Shown piece by piece: positions 35,804 through 44,618 of a stretch of DNA of 64,000 nucleotides (the stretch's first letter is position 1; each line of letters begins with the position of its first letter). Made by a program: the position numbers and the translations under genes. Source of the stretch: Armatimonadota bacterium (lineage in GTDB: Bacteria > Armatimonadota > HRBIN16); assembly GCA_026003195.1 (NCBI GenBank), contig BPGU01000003.1:598763-662762 (forward strand), read 5' to 3'. The notes beneath the pieces are model-generated. The model saw only the letters and a list, made by a program, of their open reading frames with translations. It made no database searches and was not told the DNA's origin.

Positions 35804-37234
35804 TTACTCTGCCCACCACACCTCCAGCTTGGGGCGCCCCTCCGTATTCCAGTCGCCTGTATCGGAAGAGACAAAGTACTTGCCGCTATGGTAGTCAGAG
35901 TCCGCGCTATACAGGATGAGCCGTAGCGGTTCGCGGCGACTGTAGGCACGTGCGACCGCGTAGGAGACGTCCCATGTGCGGGGCACCCCAGGCCAGCCGG
36001 GATGTTGCGTCAAAGGTTGTACCCAGCTGCCCCCCACGTTCTCGAGGGCGAGTGGCGCATTGTTCCACGTGATGGTCTCCTCGCGCCAGTCCGCCGCGGC
36101 AATCAGCACCTGTATCCACGAAGGGCGTGCTTCGCCGGGCGCGCCCCCATTTCCAAACTGATGGAGAGTCAGGCGTGCACGTACAATCCTCTTGCCAGCA
36201 GGGATACTGTCCAGCGGAAAGGTCACATAGTATTTGGCGAAGCAGGGCCAGTCCGCCACGTCCGACTGATTCTGGATGTTAAAGTCAGGTGCTTTGCCGT
36301 AGTTGCGATTACCCCACTCGTTCCAGATGTGATACTCCTCGCCGGGACACTGGTTGGCGATAGCACCTCCCACGTCTGCATCGGGCACAAGCGGACTATT
36401 CTGTTGCGGACGGCGGATCAGTGTGTAGCCTGTCGGCAGGGCTGCTTCTTGATAGGTAGGCAGTCCGAAGTGCAAGAAGCCCCAGCACACTGGGCTATTC
36501 TGAGATGCTGAAGGCGGCCACGATTCGTAGGTGGTCGGTGGAGTGCGAGGGTCATCGCGGTCACGCACCAACACTGCGATGCGCCATAGAGCGCCCTCTG
36601 CAGGAGGCGCCGTTTCCAGACTGCTAAACGGTATGGTAAACCCCATTGCCCAGCCGCGGTCAGTGTCGTCGTCATTGTTGAGCGCGTTACCCCGCCAGCC
36701 CGGCACTGCTCGGAAGGGAACGCTGACCCTCTGCCAGCCAGCACTACTGCCCCGGTAGACCGCTTTGTAACGGTCATTCGGCTCACCATATAGCTGCGCC
36801 ACAAACCTCCAGCAAGAGGGAGACATGCGTTCGCCCCCTGAGGTATCTATCAACAGTGTCACCGCATCCCACTGGGTCAGGGTCTCCGCTTGAGGGTTCT
36901 CATCATACCAGAGGTGACGGTCAAAGATAGCAACATACACATACAGTTCTGTACTGTTATAGCCGACCCGAATATCGGCATAGTTGCGTGTAGGCGTCAC
37001 CTGTCCGAACCACGCGATGGCGGTCTGCTCGAAGGGGATAGTCCCTGTGAACCTGGGAACATTGATTCGTGGCAGAGCAGCGGGGTCACAGCGATCTCGC
37101 GGCACCGCGATGGGTGCCAGATTGCCAGACGAACATGCCACCAGAGTCAGCAACCCCCAGCCAGCGAGTAGCGCGACGAGGACCCCCATGAGAAACGCCC
37201 AGCGACGGCTGCGAGCAGAAGGTCTATGGGACAT
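35804..37234 (-). CDS. Secreted lipoprotein-like protein with CBM9 and DNRLRE domains
   Basis: A 476-residue exported protein. The N-terminal helix RRWAFLMGVLVALLAGWGLL ends in TLVACSSG, a plausible lipobox. A CBM9-like sandwich follows (LPRINVPRFTGTIPFEQTAI, STELYVYVAIFDRHLWYDEN, RGWAMGFTIPFSSLE), and the C-terminal 170 residues form a DNRLRE domain (NRNYGKAPDFN, RIVRARLTLHQFG, DWREETITWNN). DNRLRE domains are wall- or sugar-associated beta sandwiches. The start at 37234, after AAAGGAGCG, overlaps the end of the upstream beta-propeller gene by 11 bases, so the two are probably an operon. Confidence 0.85.
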   Translation of the reverse strand: MSHRPSARSRRWAFLMGVLVALLAGWGLLTLVACSSGNLAPIAVPRDRCDPAALPRINVPRFTGTIPFEQTAIAWFGQVTPTRNYADIRVGYNSTELYVYVAIFDRHLWYDENPQAETLTQWDAVTLLIDTSGGERMSPSCWRFVAQLYGEPNDRYKAVYRGSSAGWQRVSVPFRAVPGWRGNALNNDDDTDRGWAMGFTIPFSSLETAPPAEGALWRIAVLVRDRDDPRTPPTTYESWPPSASQNSPVCWGFLHFGLPTYQEAALPTGYTLIRRPQQNSPLVPDADVGGAIANQCPGEEYHIWNEWGNRNYGKAPDFNIQNQSDVADWPCFAKYYVTFPLDSIPAGKRIVRARLTLHQFGNGGAPGEARPSWIQVLIAAADWREETITWNNAPLALENVGGSWVQPLTQHPGWPGVPRTWDVSYAVARAYSRREPLRLILYSADSDYHSGKYFVSSDTGDWNTEGRPKLEVWWAE

Positions 37235-39308
37235 GGTACGCTCCTTTCTGGTGACTGTCCCCTGGTCGAATCTGCGCCGGCTCGGTGACGTAGATAACCG
37301 GGTCTCCCTGATACCAATCGATAACACCGGTAACTTCTACCGCTTGCCCGGGCACATACAGACGACCGGGCGGCAGGGGAAACTTCGCCCAATGTTCCCG
37401 CCGGATAAGCACTTTGAACGTTCCCTGATGAGGTCTGGCAAAGGCAAGCAACACGTGTTTGCCGTTGTCGACCAGATAGCGCAACCTGCCTGTGACCTTC
37501 ACCTTGCGCCCAGCCCACTCCCTCGCCTCTGTAAAGGGAATGGTGGCTACCCATGAGGTATCGGCAATAGGCTTGCGGTGAGATGCCAGATACGTGGGCT
37601 TATGCGAAGCCTGCGGGTTGCCACTGGTCAAAGCGACAATGGCGCCGTCACAGCTGCGGAAGTAAACGTTCTGGTTGCTGACTACCCACGTGGCGTATTC
37701 GCTCCAGAACCGGTCATAAACGGTACCCTGTCCATAATAGATGTAGAAACCAAAGTCATATGGTCGCGTGCAATACAGCAATTGGGAGCAATAGTGCGAC
37801 GCGCTCCAGCCGCAACCGACCTCTTCCTGCGAGGTCGCCACTGTAGCCAGTCGCTGACTGGTGATTTTGTTGGCGAAGCTACCTCGCGCATCGGAACGGT
37901 CCAGGATGCGCAGGGCGAACCCCGCTTCCCAGTGTCCACCGAACAGGATATCACCGGACATGGAGACGTTAGGCTGTTCATCGGTCAACAAATAAGGCGC
38001 CTCACTGCCCGGCGGCCAGTCGAAGGCGATGAAGCGAATCTCTCCTGCCTGCAGTCCGGGCACGGTACTGTTGTCCAGCACCATCTCGCCAAAGTGCGAG
38101 TCCCATCGGGCGTCATAAGCGTGTTTGGCTCGGACCACCGTGTACACGACCTCCTTGCCGTTGGGCAGTCGCTTGACCACCGGCTGAGGTCCCATCGGCA
38201 GGTAATCACTGTCGCCATAGCCGCCATGTCCCACGTTGCAGATAAAGGGCACAGTACCGTCATCCAGACGGAGCGCAAACAGTGCCTGCTCGCCCGGATT
38301 GCTGGAGAGAACCTGGCGGATACCGCTGTTGGTTTGCGGATATTCACGCCACAGGGTTCGCCAGTTCAATCTCACTTTGATAAGCACCAGACCGGTGCTG
38401 TCAGCGACGACTGGCCAGCCGTAGCGGTATTCCGTTGGGTCTTCGAACCGGAGGCTGGGGTGTACAGGGCGCACACGCCATCGGGCAGATCCATCGCTGT
38501 TGCGGAGGGCGTGCACGTACAGGTCAGGTTCTGTAGCCACAATCACCAGGTCACGCGAGGCGGAATAGGCTGGTGGAACCGCTACCCACACGTTGTTCCC
38601 TGCGTTATAGACCCAAATCCGCTGCATCGTCTGCTTGTTCAGGGCATACACCGAGTTGCCCATCGAGAAAATCACCCTGTCCCGCAGCAGCAGGGGCGGC
38701 AGAGGCAGGTCGCTACTTTTTCCCGTCGAGAACTGGTTCAGTACTGTGCCGTCCGAGGCTCGCAGCTGATAAAGACGCCCTGAAGAGGAAAGGGCAAAAA
38801 CGCTCTGCGTATCAGGGTCGTAGGCGACCGTAGAGCGGATGTCACCGATGCCTGCACGACGCCACACCTGCTGCCCATTATCCTCACGCAGAGCAAACAC
38901 TCCATCCACTCCTGCAGCGATATACACGCGCCCTCCTCCCGTGACCGGCTGCACGTTGCGTGGCAGAGAGCCAGTAGAGGTCACTTTGCCCAGTCCACCC
39001 ATAGCGTTAGAGCCGTTCCACACCCATCGCCAGCGCCATGGATACGGCACCACCTGTGCAGTATAGCTGGTGCGCTGAGCATCATGAGCGTGCTGATGCC
39101 ACTCTGCGGGGTTCTCAGGCACGTTCGGGGTGGGCGTGGGGCGCGGACGTGGTGGGCGAGGACGCGGCGAGCGTGGAGGAAAGGCAGATAGTGGGTTTAA
39201 AGACTTCCCCTCATCGGGTCGTTCCCCCTGAGATCCAGTCCAGCACCAGGCGGAGAGAGCAATGATGCTGAGACAGACAAGTGCAAGCATTCCCCGCGCG
39301 ATTCTCAT
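37224..39308 (-). CDS. Secreted PQQ-type beta-propeller protein with C-terminal OB-like domain
   Basis: A 694-residue protein with a signal peptide (ARGMLALVCLSIIALSAWCW), a Pro/Arg-rich linker, and a PQQ-like beta-propeller of WxxxxG blades (VQPVTGGGRVYIAAGVDGVF, LREDNGQQVWRRAG, FALSSSGRLYQLRASDGTVL). The last 100 residues (VKVTGRLRYLVDNGKHVLLA to GDPVIYVTEPAQI) resemble an OB fold of the kind found in secreted nucleic-acid or metal-binding proteins. No PQQ ligand set could be checked. It precedes the CBM9/DNRLRE lipoprotein gene and likely works with it at the cell surface. Confidence 0.82.
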   Translation of the reverse strand: MRIARGMLALVCLSIIALSAWCWTGSQGERPDEGKSLNPLSAFPPRSPRPRPPRPRPTPTPNVPENPAEWHQHAHDAQRTSYTAQVVPYPWRWRWVWNGSNAMGGLGKVTSTGSLPRNVQPVTGGGRVYIAAGVDGVFALREDNGQQVWRRAGIGDIRSTVAYDPDTQSVFALSSSGRLYQLRASDGTVLNQFSTGKSSDLPLPPLLLRDRVIFSMGNSVYALNKQTMQRIWVYNAGNNVWVAVPPAYSASRDLVIVATEPDLYVHALRNSDGSARWRVRPVHPSLRFEDPTEYRYGWPVVADSTGLVLIKVRLNWRTLWREYPQTNSGIRQVLSSNPGEQALFALRLDDGTVPFICNVGHGGYGDSDYLPMGPQPVVKRLPNGKEVVYTVVRAKHAYDARWDSHFGEMVLDNSTVPGLQAGEIRFIAFDWPPGSEAPYLLTDEQPNVSMSGDILFGGHWEAGFALRILDRSDARGSFANKITSQRLATVATSQEEVGCGWSASHYCSQLLYCTRPYDFGFYIYYGQGTVYDRFWSEYATWVVSNQNVYFRSCDGAIVALTSGNPQASHKPTYLASHRKPIADTSWVATIPFTEAREWAGRKVKVTGRLRYLVDNGKHVLLAFARPHQGTFKVLIRREHWAKFPLPPGRLYVPGQAVEVTGVIDWYQGDPVIYVTEPAQIRPGDSHQKGAYHVP

Positions 39309-39434
39309 GGCGTCGAGACACTCCGTTTTGAAAAGTCTAACGTCTTTAATCTTATCTTCGGCAAAGGCTCAATCCTCTATATAGTTTTTTGACGCAAAAA
39401 CTCTTTCCTCGCACACCTGACAATCGATGGGTGA

Positions 39435-39578
39435 CTACTGTTCGCCGAAGGCAGGCTGCGAGGGGTCTTGTCCGAAATACAGAAGAACAACGAGGATGGC
39501 GAGCAGCCAATGAATGTTCCAGAGTATCGGGAAACTGAGGGTCAGCAAGAGGATGCAGCTGAAGGGAAAAATTTTCAT
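39435..39578 (-). CDS. Small hydrophobic membrane peptide
   Basis: A 47-residue frame starting MKIFPFSCILLLTLSFPILW, followed by a second hydrophobic run (WLLAILVVLLYFG) and a short polar tail. AAGGAAGG lies about 10 bases before the ATG, and the start is 22 bases after the GH20 stop on the same strand. It could be a small membrane protein or a degenerate signal peptide. I recognise no family, and coding is inferred only from hydrophobicity, spacing and the ribosome site. Confidence 0.45.
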   Translation of the reverse strand: MKIFPFSCILLLTLSFPILWNIHWLLAILVVLLYFGQDPSQPAFGEQ

Positions 39579-39599
39579 CGCCGTGTACCTTCCTTCAGG

Positions 39600-40586
39600 T
39601 CAACTCTGCATCACTACCTTCAGTGCCTGTACCGCCTGCTTGGCGTTGTCGGAAGCCTTGGGATCGTCCAGCAAAGCGCGGGCGATGTCCCCACCGCTAG
39701 ACCACGTCGTGCACAGGTGACCGATCATTTTCTCGGTGGCGTTCTTGCGGGCGTAGTCGCGTAGGGCAATCGCCGCCTGCACATGGCGCCAGCTGGACGG
39801 AAGCACCCGAAATCCCTTTTGCTGGAAGAACGGCACCGAGGGATACTCATCGCGCAGCTCGTAGTGCCAGTCGCAAATGATAATATCCTTGGGAATCATG
39901 TCCACAGCAGGCGCAGTTCCGTTCTGGCTGGCTTCCCACTTGCCGTACTTCATCACCGAGTCGTCCAGCAATCTGTCGCCCCACATCAGCATGGTCAGCT
40001 TGCGCCTCTTGACCAGATGCTGGTGATAGTCTTTCACCGCCTTGGCAAAGAGGTCGGCGGGGTTCTTTCCGCGGCAGCGGGGGCACTGGTCGCTGGCGAT
40101 GAGGAACACCTCGTCCATGCCTACGTGAAAGGCGTCTGCCTCGAAGGCGTCTATCAGTTCGTCCATGAGCGCGAACACCACCTCGTTCACCTTCGGGTGC
40201 AGGGGACACCAGCTGCGGCAGTAGATATCCGGGTTGTCCAGCGGAATCTGGGGAGTTTCATCGAACTCGGGGTACTTCACCAGCAGGGGGAAAGTGGTCT
40301 TCGCCCACGACTGATGCCCCAGGCAGTTGAACTGTGGAATGAGGCGAATACGGTACTTGCGACACATCGCCAGGATGTCACGGATGTCCGCTTTGCTCAG
40401 CGCCCCATTCATCCGCAACTCGGGGTGCGATCGGTACTCGTAACCGTAGTTGACCTCCAGAATCAGCACGTTGATGCCCAGCGGAGCGAGAGTCTGCTCA
40501 ATCGCCCTGTTGAGCAAAGGCACATCCTCCGGACGCGGCGCCATGATGTGCACACCTTTCCACTGCTCTTTGCCCTGAAACGCCAT
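39600..40586 (-). CDS. GH20-type beta-N-acetylhexosaminidase-like protein
   Basis: A 328-residue TIM-barrel protein. The catalytic Asp-Glu pair of GH20 is visible in HVGMDEVF near residue 150; other blocks are GINVLILEVNYGYEY, IRLIPQFNCLGHQSWAK and CDWHYELRDEYP. It lacks a signal peptide and the extra domains of secreted hexosaminidases, and resembles the short cytosolic hexosaminidase-D type. A CPRCRG motif near residue 165 is unusual and could bind metal. It is divergent from a GH4 gene, suggesting coordinated sugar use. The exact substrate is not known. Confidence 0.83.
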   Translation of the reverse strand: MAFQGKEQWKGVHIMAPRPEDVPLLNRAIEQTLAPLGINVLILEVNYGYEYRSHPELRMNGALSKADIRDILAMCRKYRIRLIPQFNCLGHQSWAKTTFPLLVKYPEFDETPQIPLDNPDIYCRSWCPLHPKVNEVVFALMDELIDAFEADAFHVGMDEVFLIASDQCPRCRGKNPADLFAKAVKDYHQHLVKRRKLTMLMWGDRLLDDSVMKYGKWEASQNGTAPAVDMIPKDIIICDWHYELRDEYPSVPFFQQKGFRVLPSSWRHVQAAIALRDYARKNATEKMIGHLCTTWSSGGDIARALLDDPKASDNAKQAVQALKVVMQS

Positions 40587-40718
40587 CTCTGGTTACCTCC
40601 ATGCAGTATAGATAAGCTTTTAATTCGCACCAGATCTCGGCACTCCTGCTTCGGCAGGAAGCGCGCGACGCTTTACCGAACCGAAAGCAGAAAGAACAGA
40701 GTAGAAAGGAGCGTCTGA

Positions 40719-42020
40719 ATGCCAAAGATAACCATCATCGGCGCGGGGAGCGTGGTGTTCACCAAGAACCTGCTGGGCGACATCCTGAGCTTCCCTGAAC
40801 TGGCAGATTCGCACATCGCCCTGATGGACATTGACCCCGACCGTTTGCACACCGCGAAGCGCGTGGCGGAGAAGGTGGCGAAGGCGGTGAACGCTCATCC
40901 TACCATCACCGCCACGTTAGACCGGCGCGAGGCGCTGGACGGCGCAGATTACGTCATCAACACCATTCAGGTAGGCGGCTACAAGCCTTCTACCGTGATT
41001 GACTTCGAAATCCCCAAGAAGTACGGCTTGCGCCAGACCATTGCCGATACGCTGGGCGTGGGAGGCATCATGCGGGCACTGCGTACCATCCCCGTGTTGT
41101 TGAGCATCGCGCGGGATATGGAAGAGCTGTGTCCGAACGCGTTGTTCATCAACTACACGAACCCGATGGCGATGAACGTGTGGGCATGGTATCGCGCCTC
41201 GAAAGTGAAAGTGGTGGGGCTGTGCCACAGTGTGCAGGGCACGGCGTGGTCGCTGGCGGTGGAAGACCTCAAAATCCCCTTTGAAGAGGTCCACTATGTG
41301 TGCGCAGGCATCAATCACCATGCCTTCTACCTGCGTTTTGAGCGCAACGGCGAAGACCTGTACCCCGCTTTGCGCCAGATATATCTGGAAGGGCGCGTGC
41401 CTCATTACAACCGCGTGCGCTACGAGATGATGATGCGACTGGGCTATTTCGTCACGGAGTCCAGCGAACACTACGCGGAGTACGTGCCCTACTTCATCCG
41501 CCGCGACCGTCCCGACCTCATCGAGCGGTTCAATATCCCGCTGGATGAATACATCCGCCGTTGTGAGGAAGTGATTGCCCGCTGGGAGCGGATGCGCGTG
41601 GAGTTCGAGAGCGATGAGCCGATAGAGGTACACCGCAGCATGGAGTACGGCTCGTTGATTATCCACAGCATGGAGACAGGCATCCCGCGCGTGGTATATG
41701 GTAACGTGCGCAACGATGGTTTGATCACCAACCTGTTGCCGGGCTGTTGCGTGGAAGTGCCCTGCCTGGTGGACAAGAACGGCGTGCAACCCATACGCAT
41801 CGGCGACCTGCCCCCGCAGCTGGCGGCGATCATCTCCACCAACGTCAACGTGCAGTATCTGACGGTGGAAGCCGCGCTGACCGGCAAACGCGAGTATATC
41901 TACCACGCGGCAATGCTCGACCCGCATACCGCTGCGGAGCTCACTCTGGACGAAATCTGGTCGCTGGTAGATGACCTGCTGGAAGCGCACGGAGAGATGA
42001 TTCCTGTCGGTAAAGGATAG
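40719..42020 (+). CDS. GH4 family alpha-galactosidase/alpha-glucosidase-like
   Basis: A 433-residue NAD- and Mn-dependent family 4 glycosidase, closest in style to MelA. The NAD fold opens with KITIIGAGSVVFTKNLLGDI; INYTNPMAMNVWAW, VVGLCHSVQG and CAGINHHAFYLRF hold the metal and substrate ligands (Cys and His). GH4 enzymes work by an oxidation-elimination mechanism in the cytoplasm, so an uptake system must exist elsewhere. AAAGGAG lies before the ATG. It is divergent from the GH20 gene. Confidence 0.9.
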   Translation: MPKITIIGAGSVVFTKNLLGDILSFPELADSHIALMDIDPDRLHTAKRVAEKVAKAVNAHPTITATLDRREALDGADYVINTIQVGGYKPSTVIDFEIPKKYGLRQTIADTLGVGGIMRALRTIPVLLSIARDMEELCPNALFINYTNPMAMNVWAWYRASKVKVVGLCHSVQGTAWSLAVEDLKIPFEEVHYVCAGINHHAFYLRFERNGEDLYPALRQIYLEGRVPHYNRVRYEMMMRLGYFVTESSEHYAEYVPYFIRRDRPDLIERFNIPLDEYIRRCEEVIARWERMRVEFESDEPIEVHRSMEYGSLIIHSMETGIPRVVYGNVRNDGLITNLLPGCCVEVPCLVDKNGVQPIRIGDLPPQLAAIISTNVNVQYLTVEAALTGKREYIYHAAMLDPHTAAELTLDEIWSLVDDLLEAHGEMIPVGKG

Positions 42021-42023
42021 AGT

Positions 42024-42055
42024 AAAAAAGGCGGCAGGGTAGCTCACCCTGCCGC
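42024..42055 (-). terminator. Intrinsic terminator of minus-strand gene
   Basis: GCGGCAGGGT and ACCCTGCCGC pair perfectly with a 5-base loop. Read on the minus strand it is followed by CTTTTTT, so it terminates the 42.9-42.1 kb gene; on the plus strand it lies just after the GH4 stop and may also act weakly there. Confidence 0.85.
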
Positions 42056-42082
42056 AAACCTTCAGAGAGCTTGAGAGCGGCC

Positions 42083-42946
42083 CTATGTTCTATGCCCGAG
42101 GTTCCGTGTTGAGGTGGTCAGCTGCCGTCTCGTCGCAGGGTAGCGACCAGGCGACAGAACAAATCTCTTGAAACGCTCCCGACGCCACTGACGCCGCACC
42201 GCCTGTACCAGCGTGCTGAGCGCATGAACGTATTCATCCGCGCCTTCTGCCAGAGCCTCATTCAGCTCGCCCACAGGGTCGCTGGCGAGGATACGCACGA
42301 TTTGCGCTTTATACAGCAACAGTTCCAGCGCGTCCGCCATGCACTCGGGCACTGCACCATCCGCAGCCAGTGAGGAGGGCAGGTAACGCCAGCACACCGT
42401 TTGGCGCTTCTCCCGCTCGAAGTCTCTCACCGCCTGGAGCCATCGCCCCTCGCCCAGATAGCGGATGATGTGCAGCACGCTTGCAAGGTCGGGATAGCCA
42501 TCGGGATGTTCGGGCAGCGGCTGCGCCACCGACAGCACCCGCACACGCAGCGCAAAGCGCGACAGCGCGGCGATATAGCGGTCCAGGTCGCGCATCACAC
42601 GGCTGAACACCCGCGCCTGCACCGGGCACTGCACGTTATAGCCCACGATATAGCGGGGTGGAAACGCCGGCAGGAAGGCATCTGTCGGCACGGCAAAGAT
42701 GCGTTGTACCACTTCCTCTATGTCATCTCCTGCCTGCCAGCGATTCAGGAACTCTATCCGCAGGTCCTCCAGTTGCTTGAGACGCTGCGCATCGGGCAGG
42801 CGCAGGATCTCGCTATCTTCAAACGGCACTTCCTCCAGACCATCCACTTCCACGTGCGTAAAAAAGCGGAAGGTGGAAGCGAAATTCATGTTGCATTGAA
42901 CCTCCATGCTTTCCAGGTACACGAAAGCACATGTTCCTCCTCTCAC
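42083..42946 (-). CDS. Hypothetical protein, helical, unknown family
   Basis: A 287-residue soluble protein I do not recognise. It is rich in Arg, Glu and Leu with predicted helices (LKQLEDLRIEFLNRWQAGDD, ARVFSRVMRDLDRYIAALSR) and ends in a basic tail (RRQWRRERFKRFVLSPGRYP). The start may be the GTG/ATG at 42946 or an ATG 13 or 19 codons in; none has a clear ribosome site. It is divergent from the VWA-tubulin operon and could, but need not, belong to that island. It has its own terminator. Confidence 0.6.
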   Translation of the reverse strand: MRGGTCAFVYLESMEVQCNMNFASTFRFFTHVEVDGLEEVPFEDSEILRLPDAQRLKQLEDLRIEFLNRWQAGDDIEEVVQRIFAVPTDAFLPAFPPRYIVGYNVQCPVQARVFSRVMRDLDRYIAALSRFALRVRVLSVAQPLPEHPDGYPDLASVLHIIRYLGEGRWLQAVRDFEREKRQTVCWRYLPSSLAADGAVPECMADALELLLYKAQIVRILASDPVGELNEALAEGADEYVHALSTLVQAVRRQWRRERFKRFVLSPGRYPATRRQLTTSTRNLGHRT

Positions 42947-43197
42947 CCTCCCGGGCGAGCAACCGTTCTACGGGAAATCCTGCCGAATGCGAAAATCCTC
43001 GCGGAAACACTCTGCGGTTTCTCCTTCACTCTTTTGGATGCACAAGCGCAGGGGAATGTTTCAGTTTTCTCGAAGGAATTTGAAGCAGGGCAGAGCGAAC
43101 GCAGATGCACTGCGCGAAGCACAAGCCACAGAATGCAACAGCTCCTTCGGCTGTCAATCAGCAATAAAAGAGGTCAAAAACCGGAACATCGACGGGG
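42947..43197. other. Non-coding stretch before VWA-tubulin operon
   Basis: I see no supported gene. Several short open frames exist on both strands but none has a ribosome site or recognisable product. The stretch leads into the perfect promoter at 43198. Confidence 0.4.
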
Positions 43198-43226
43198 TTG
43201 ACAATTGCTCAGGTGTCAGATATAAT
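43198..43226 (+). promoter_or_regulatory. Perfect sigma70-type promoter of VWA-tubulin-stator operon
   Basis: TTGACA and TATAAT, both exact consensus, are spaced by exactly 17 bases. The transcript should start near 43233, leaving a 65-base leader with AAGGAGG before the first gene. No operator palindrome is obvious, so the operon may be constitutively strong. Confidence 0.88.
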
Positions 43227-43299
43227 TGCAGCAAATAGACGCAAACGCCGTGCCGTGTTGTCGCCGATGACAGAATCAAGCAAATAAGGAGGATCAGAG

Positions 43300-44616
43300 T
43301 TGCGTCTATTACTGCTTGTATTATTGCTCGCGTTCGCTACGTCCGTACTGGTAGCGCAAAGCACCCGCCAGGACAGGTTGGACGATGCCAGTATCAAACA
43401 GGCTGCTCGTACCCTCCAGGACGCTATCCGCTCGGCAGTATCTCAGGCAGGGGGAGATTTGGAGCGTCAGCACATTCACCTCGTGCTCGCCTTCAGTACG
43501 GGGCACTTTAACAAGGACCCCTTAGGTGCGCAAGCGGCTCGGCAGATTGCATGGCTGCTGGCCAGGGATTTACTTGTGGAAGGAGACAGGGTCTCCTGCT
43601 TCGCCTGGGAAATGAGCCTCTGGGACCACCTGCAGGGCAAAGAGGCAACGATGATAGTGCCCGGCAGTTCCCCAGAGCAAAAGCAACCCATCAACGACCT
43701 CTTCCCGACGACCGTGCAGGACGGCAGTCAAGGTGGGCACGATACGGAGAGAGCCATTGTCGAGATTACTCAGCGCCTGGGTGACGCGCGCGATGCAGTC
43801 ATTGTGCTCTTAACCAACGATGCGCAGAGCGTGGCGCCGAAAGGACAACAGACGCTCGGAGCAGATAACCCGACGTATCAGCAGGTGCTGCAAACGTGGC
43901 AGCGATTACCGCAGGTAAGCGAAAGCGGGGCATCACTGGTGTTACCTTTCAAGGTAATCAAGGTCGACGGCAGCACAGCCAATAGAAAGCTGGACGTTGT
44001 GATGGTAGCGCCTCAGACCTTCGCGTCGGCAGCACTGACAGGTAAACCGCGTTCAGAGCAGGTGCGTGAGCGTGTTACCTCGAGACCTCCCTCACCACCC
44101 CACGCAAAGCCGCTACAAGTTTTGCTCATGACCTTACCTTGGGTTGTGCTTGTTGCAGCACTCATCGTAATCGGCACGCTCATTGCGCGTAAACTGCTCC
44201 TGAAACAACCGAGCGCCCATGTAATGAAGATACAAGACGAACGAATTGATATTAGCCAAGTCACAGACGGAGATCCCATCTGCATTCTTGCAGGAGAAAG
44301 CTACAAGCCTACGTCGCAGGAAACGACCCCAGTGATTAAGGTAGCGAAAGGTTCAGACGCTGTACTGGCAGAGCTTTTCCGCCAGGGGAACAGGATAGAA
44401 TTGCAGCCACGAGAAGCAGAGTTACGGAAAATCGACGACGAGCGGGTTCAACAGGGATGTAGTGCTTACCCCTTAAAGATGGGGGAGCCGCACGTTCTGA
44501 GTTTCGTCCTACGTAAACCACCTAAACCGACTATGCCTGCTCGTACACAGGAAGTTGATGTACGCATCGACTGGGTGTTCACAGATCCCGGTAAATCACA
44601 GCATGAGGGAGGTTAA
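43300..44616 (+). CDS. Membrane-anchored VWA-like protein
   Basis: A 438-residue protein starting at TTG with AAGGAGG 7 bases upstream. A signal peptide (RLLLLVLLLAFATSVLVA) exports a VWA-like domain, residues about 55-240: HIHLVLAFSTGHF (first strand), SQGGHDTERAIVEI (motif with T149) and DAVIVLLTND (D174). The first MIDAS Asp is replaced by Ala/Phe, so metal binding may be lost or altered. A membrane helix (residues 274-297, LLMTLPWVVLVAALIVIG) is followed by a 140-residue cytosolic domain of unknown fold. It is two bases from the tubulin gene. Likely role is sensing or linking outside to the cytosolic tubulin-like partner. Confidence 0.82.
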   Translation: MRLLLLVLLLAFATSVLVAQSTRQDRLDDASIKQAARTLQDAIRSAVSQAGGDLERQHIHLVLAFSTGHFNKDPLGAQAARQIAWLLARDLLVEGDRVSCFAWEMSLWDHLQGKEATMIVPGSSPEQKQPINDLFPTTVQDGSQGGHDTERAIVEITQRLGDARDAVIVLLTNDAQSVAPKGQQTLGADNPTYQQVLQTWQRLPQVSESGASLVLPFKVIKVDGSTANRKLDVVMVAPQTFASAALTGKPRSEQVRERVTSRPPSPPHAKPLQVLLMTLPWVVLVAALIVIGTLIARKLLLKQPSAHVMKIQDERIDISQVTDGDPICILAGESYKPTSQETTPVIKVAKGSDAVLAELFRQGNRIELQPREAELRKIDDERVQQGCSAYPLKMGEPHVLSFVLRKPPKPTMPARTQEVDVRIDWVFTDPGKSQHEGG

Positions 44617-44618
44617 CC

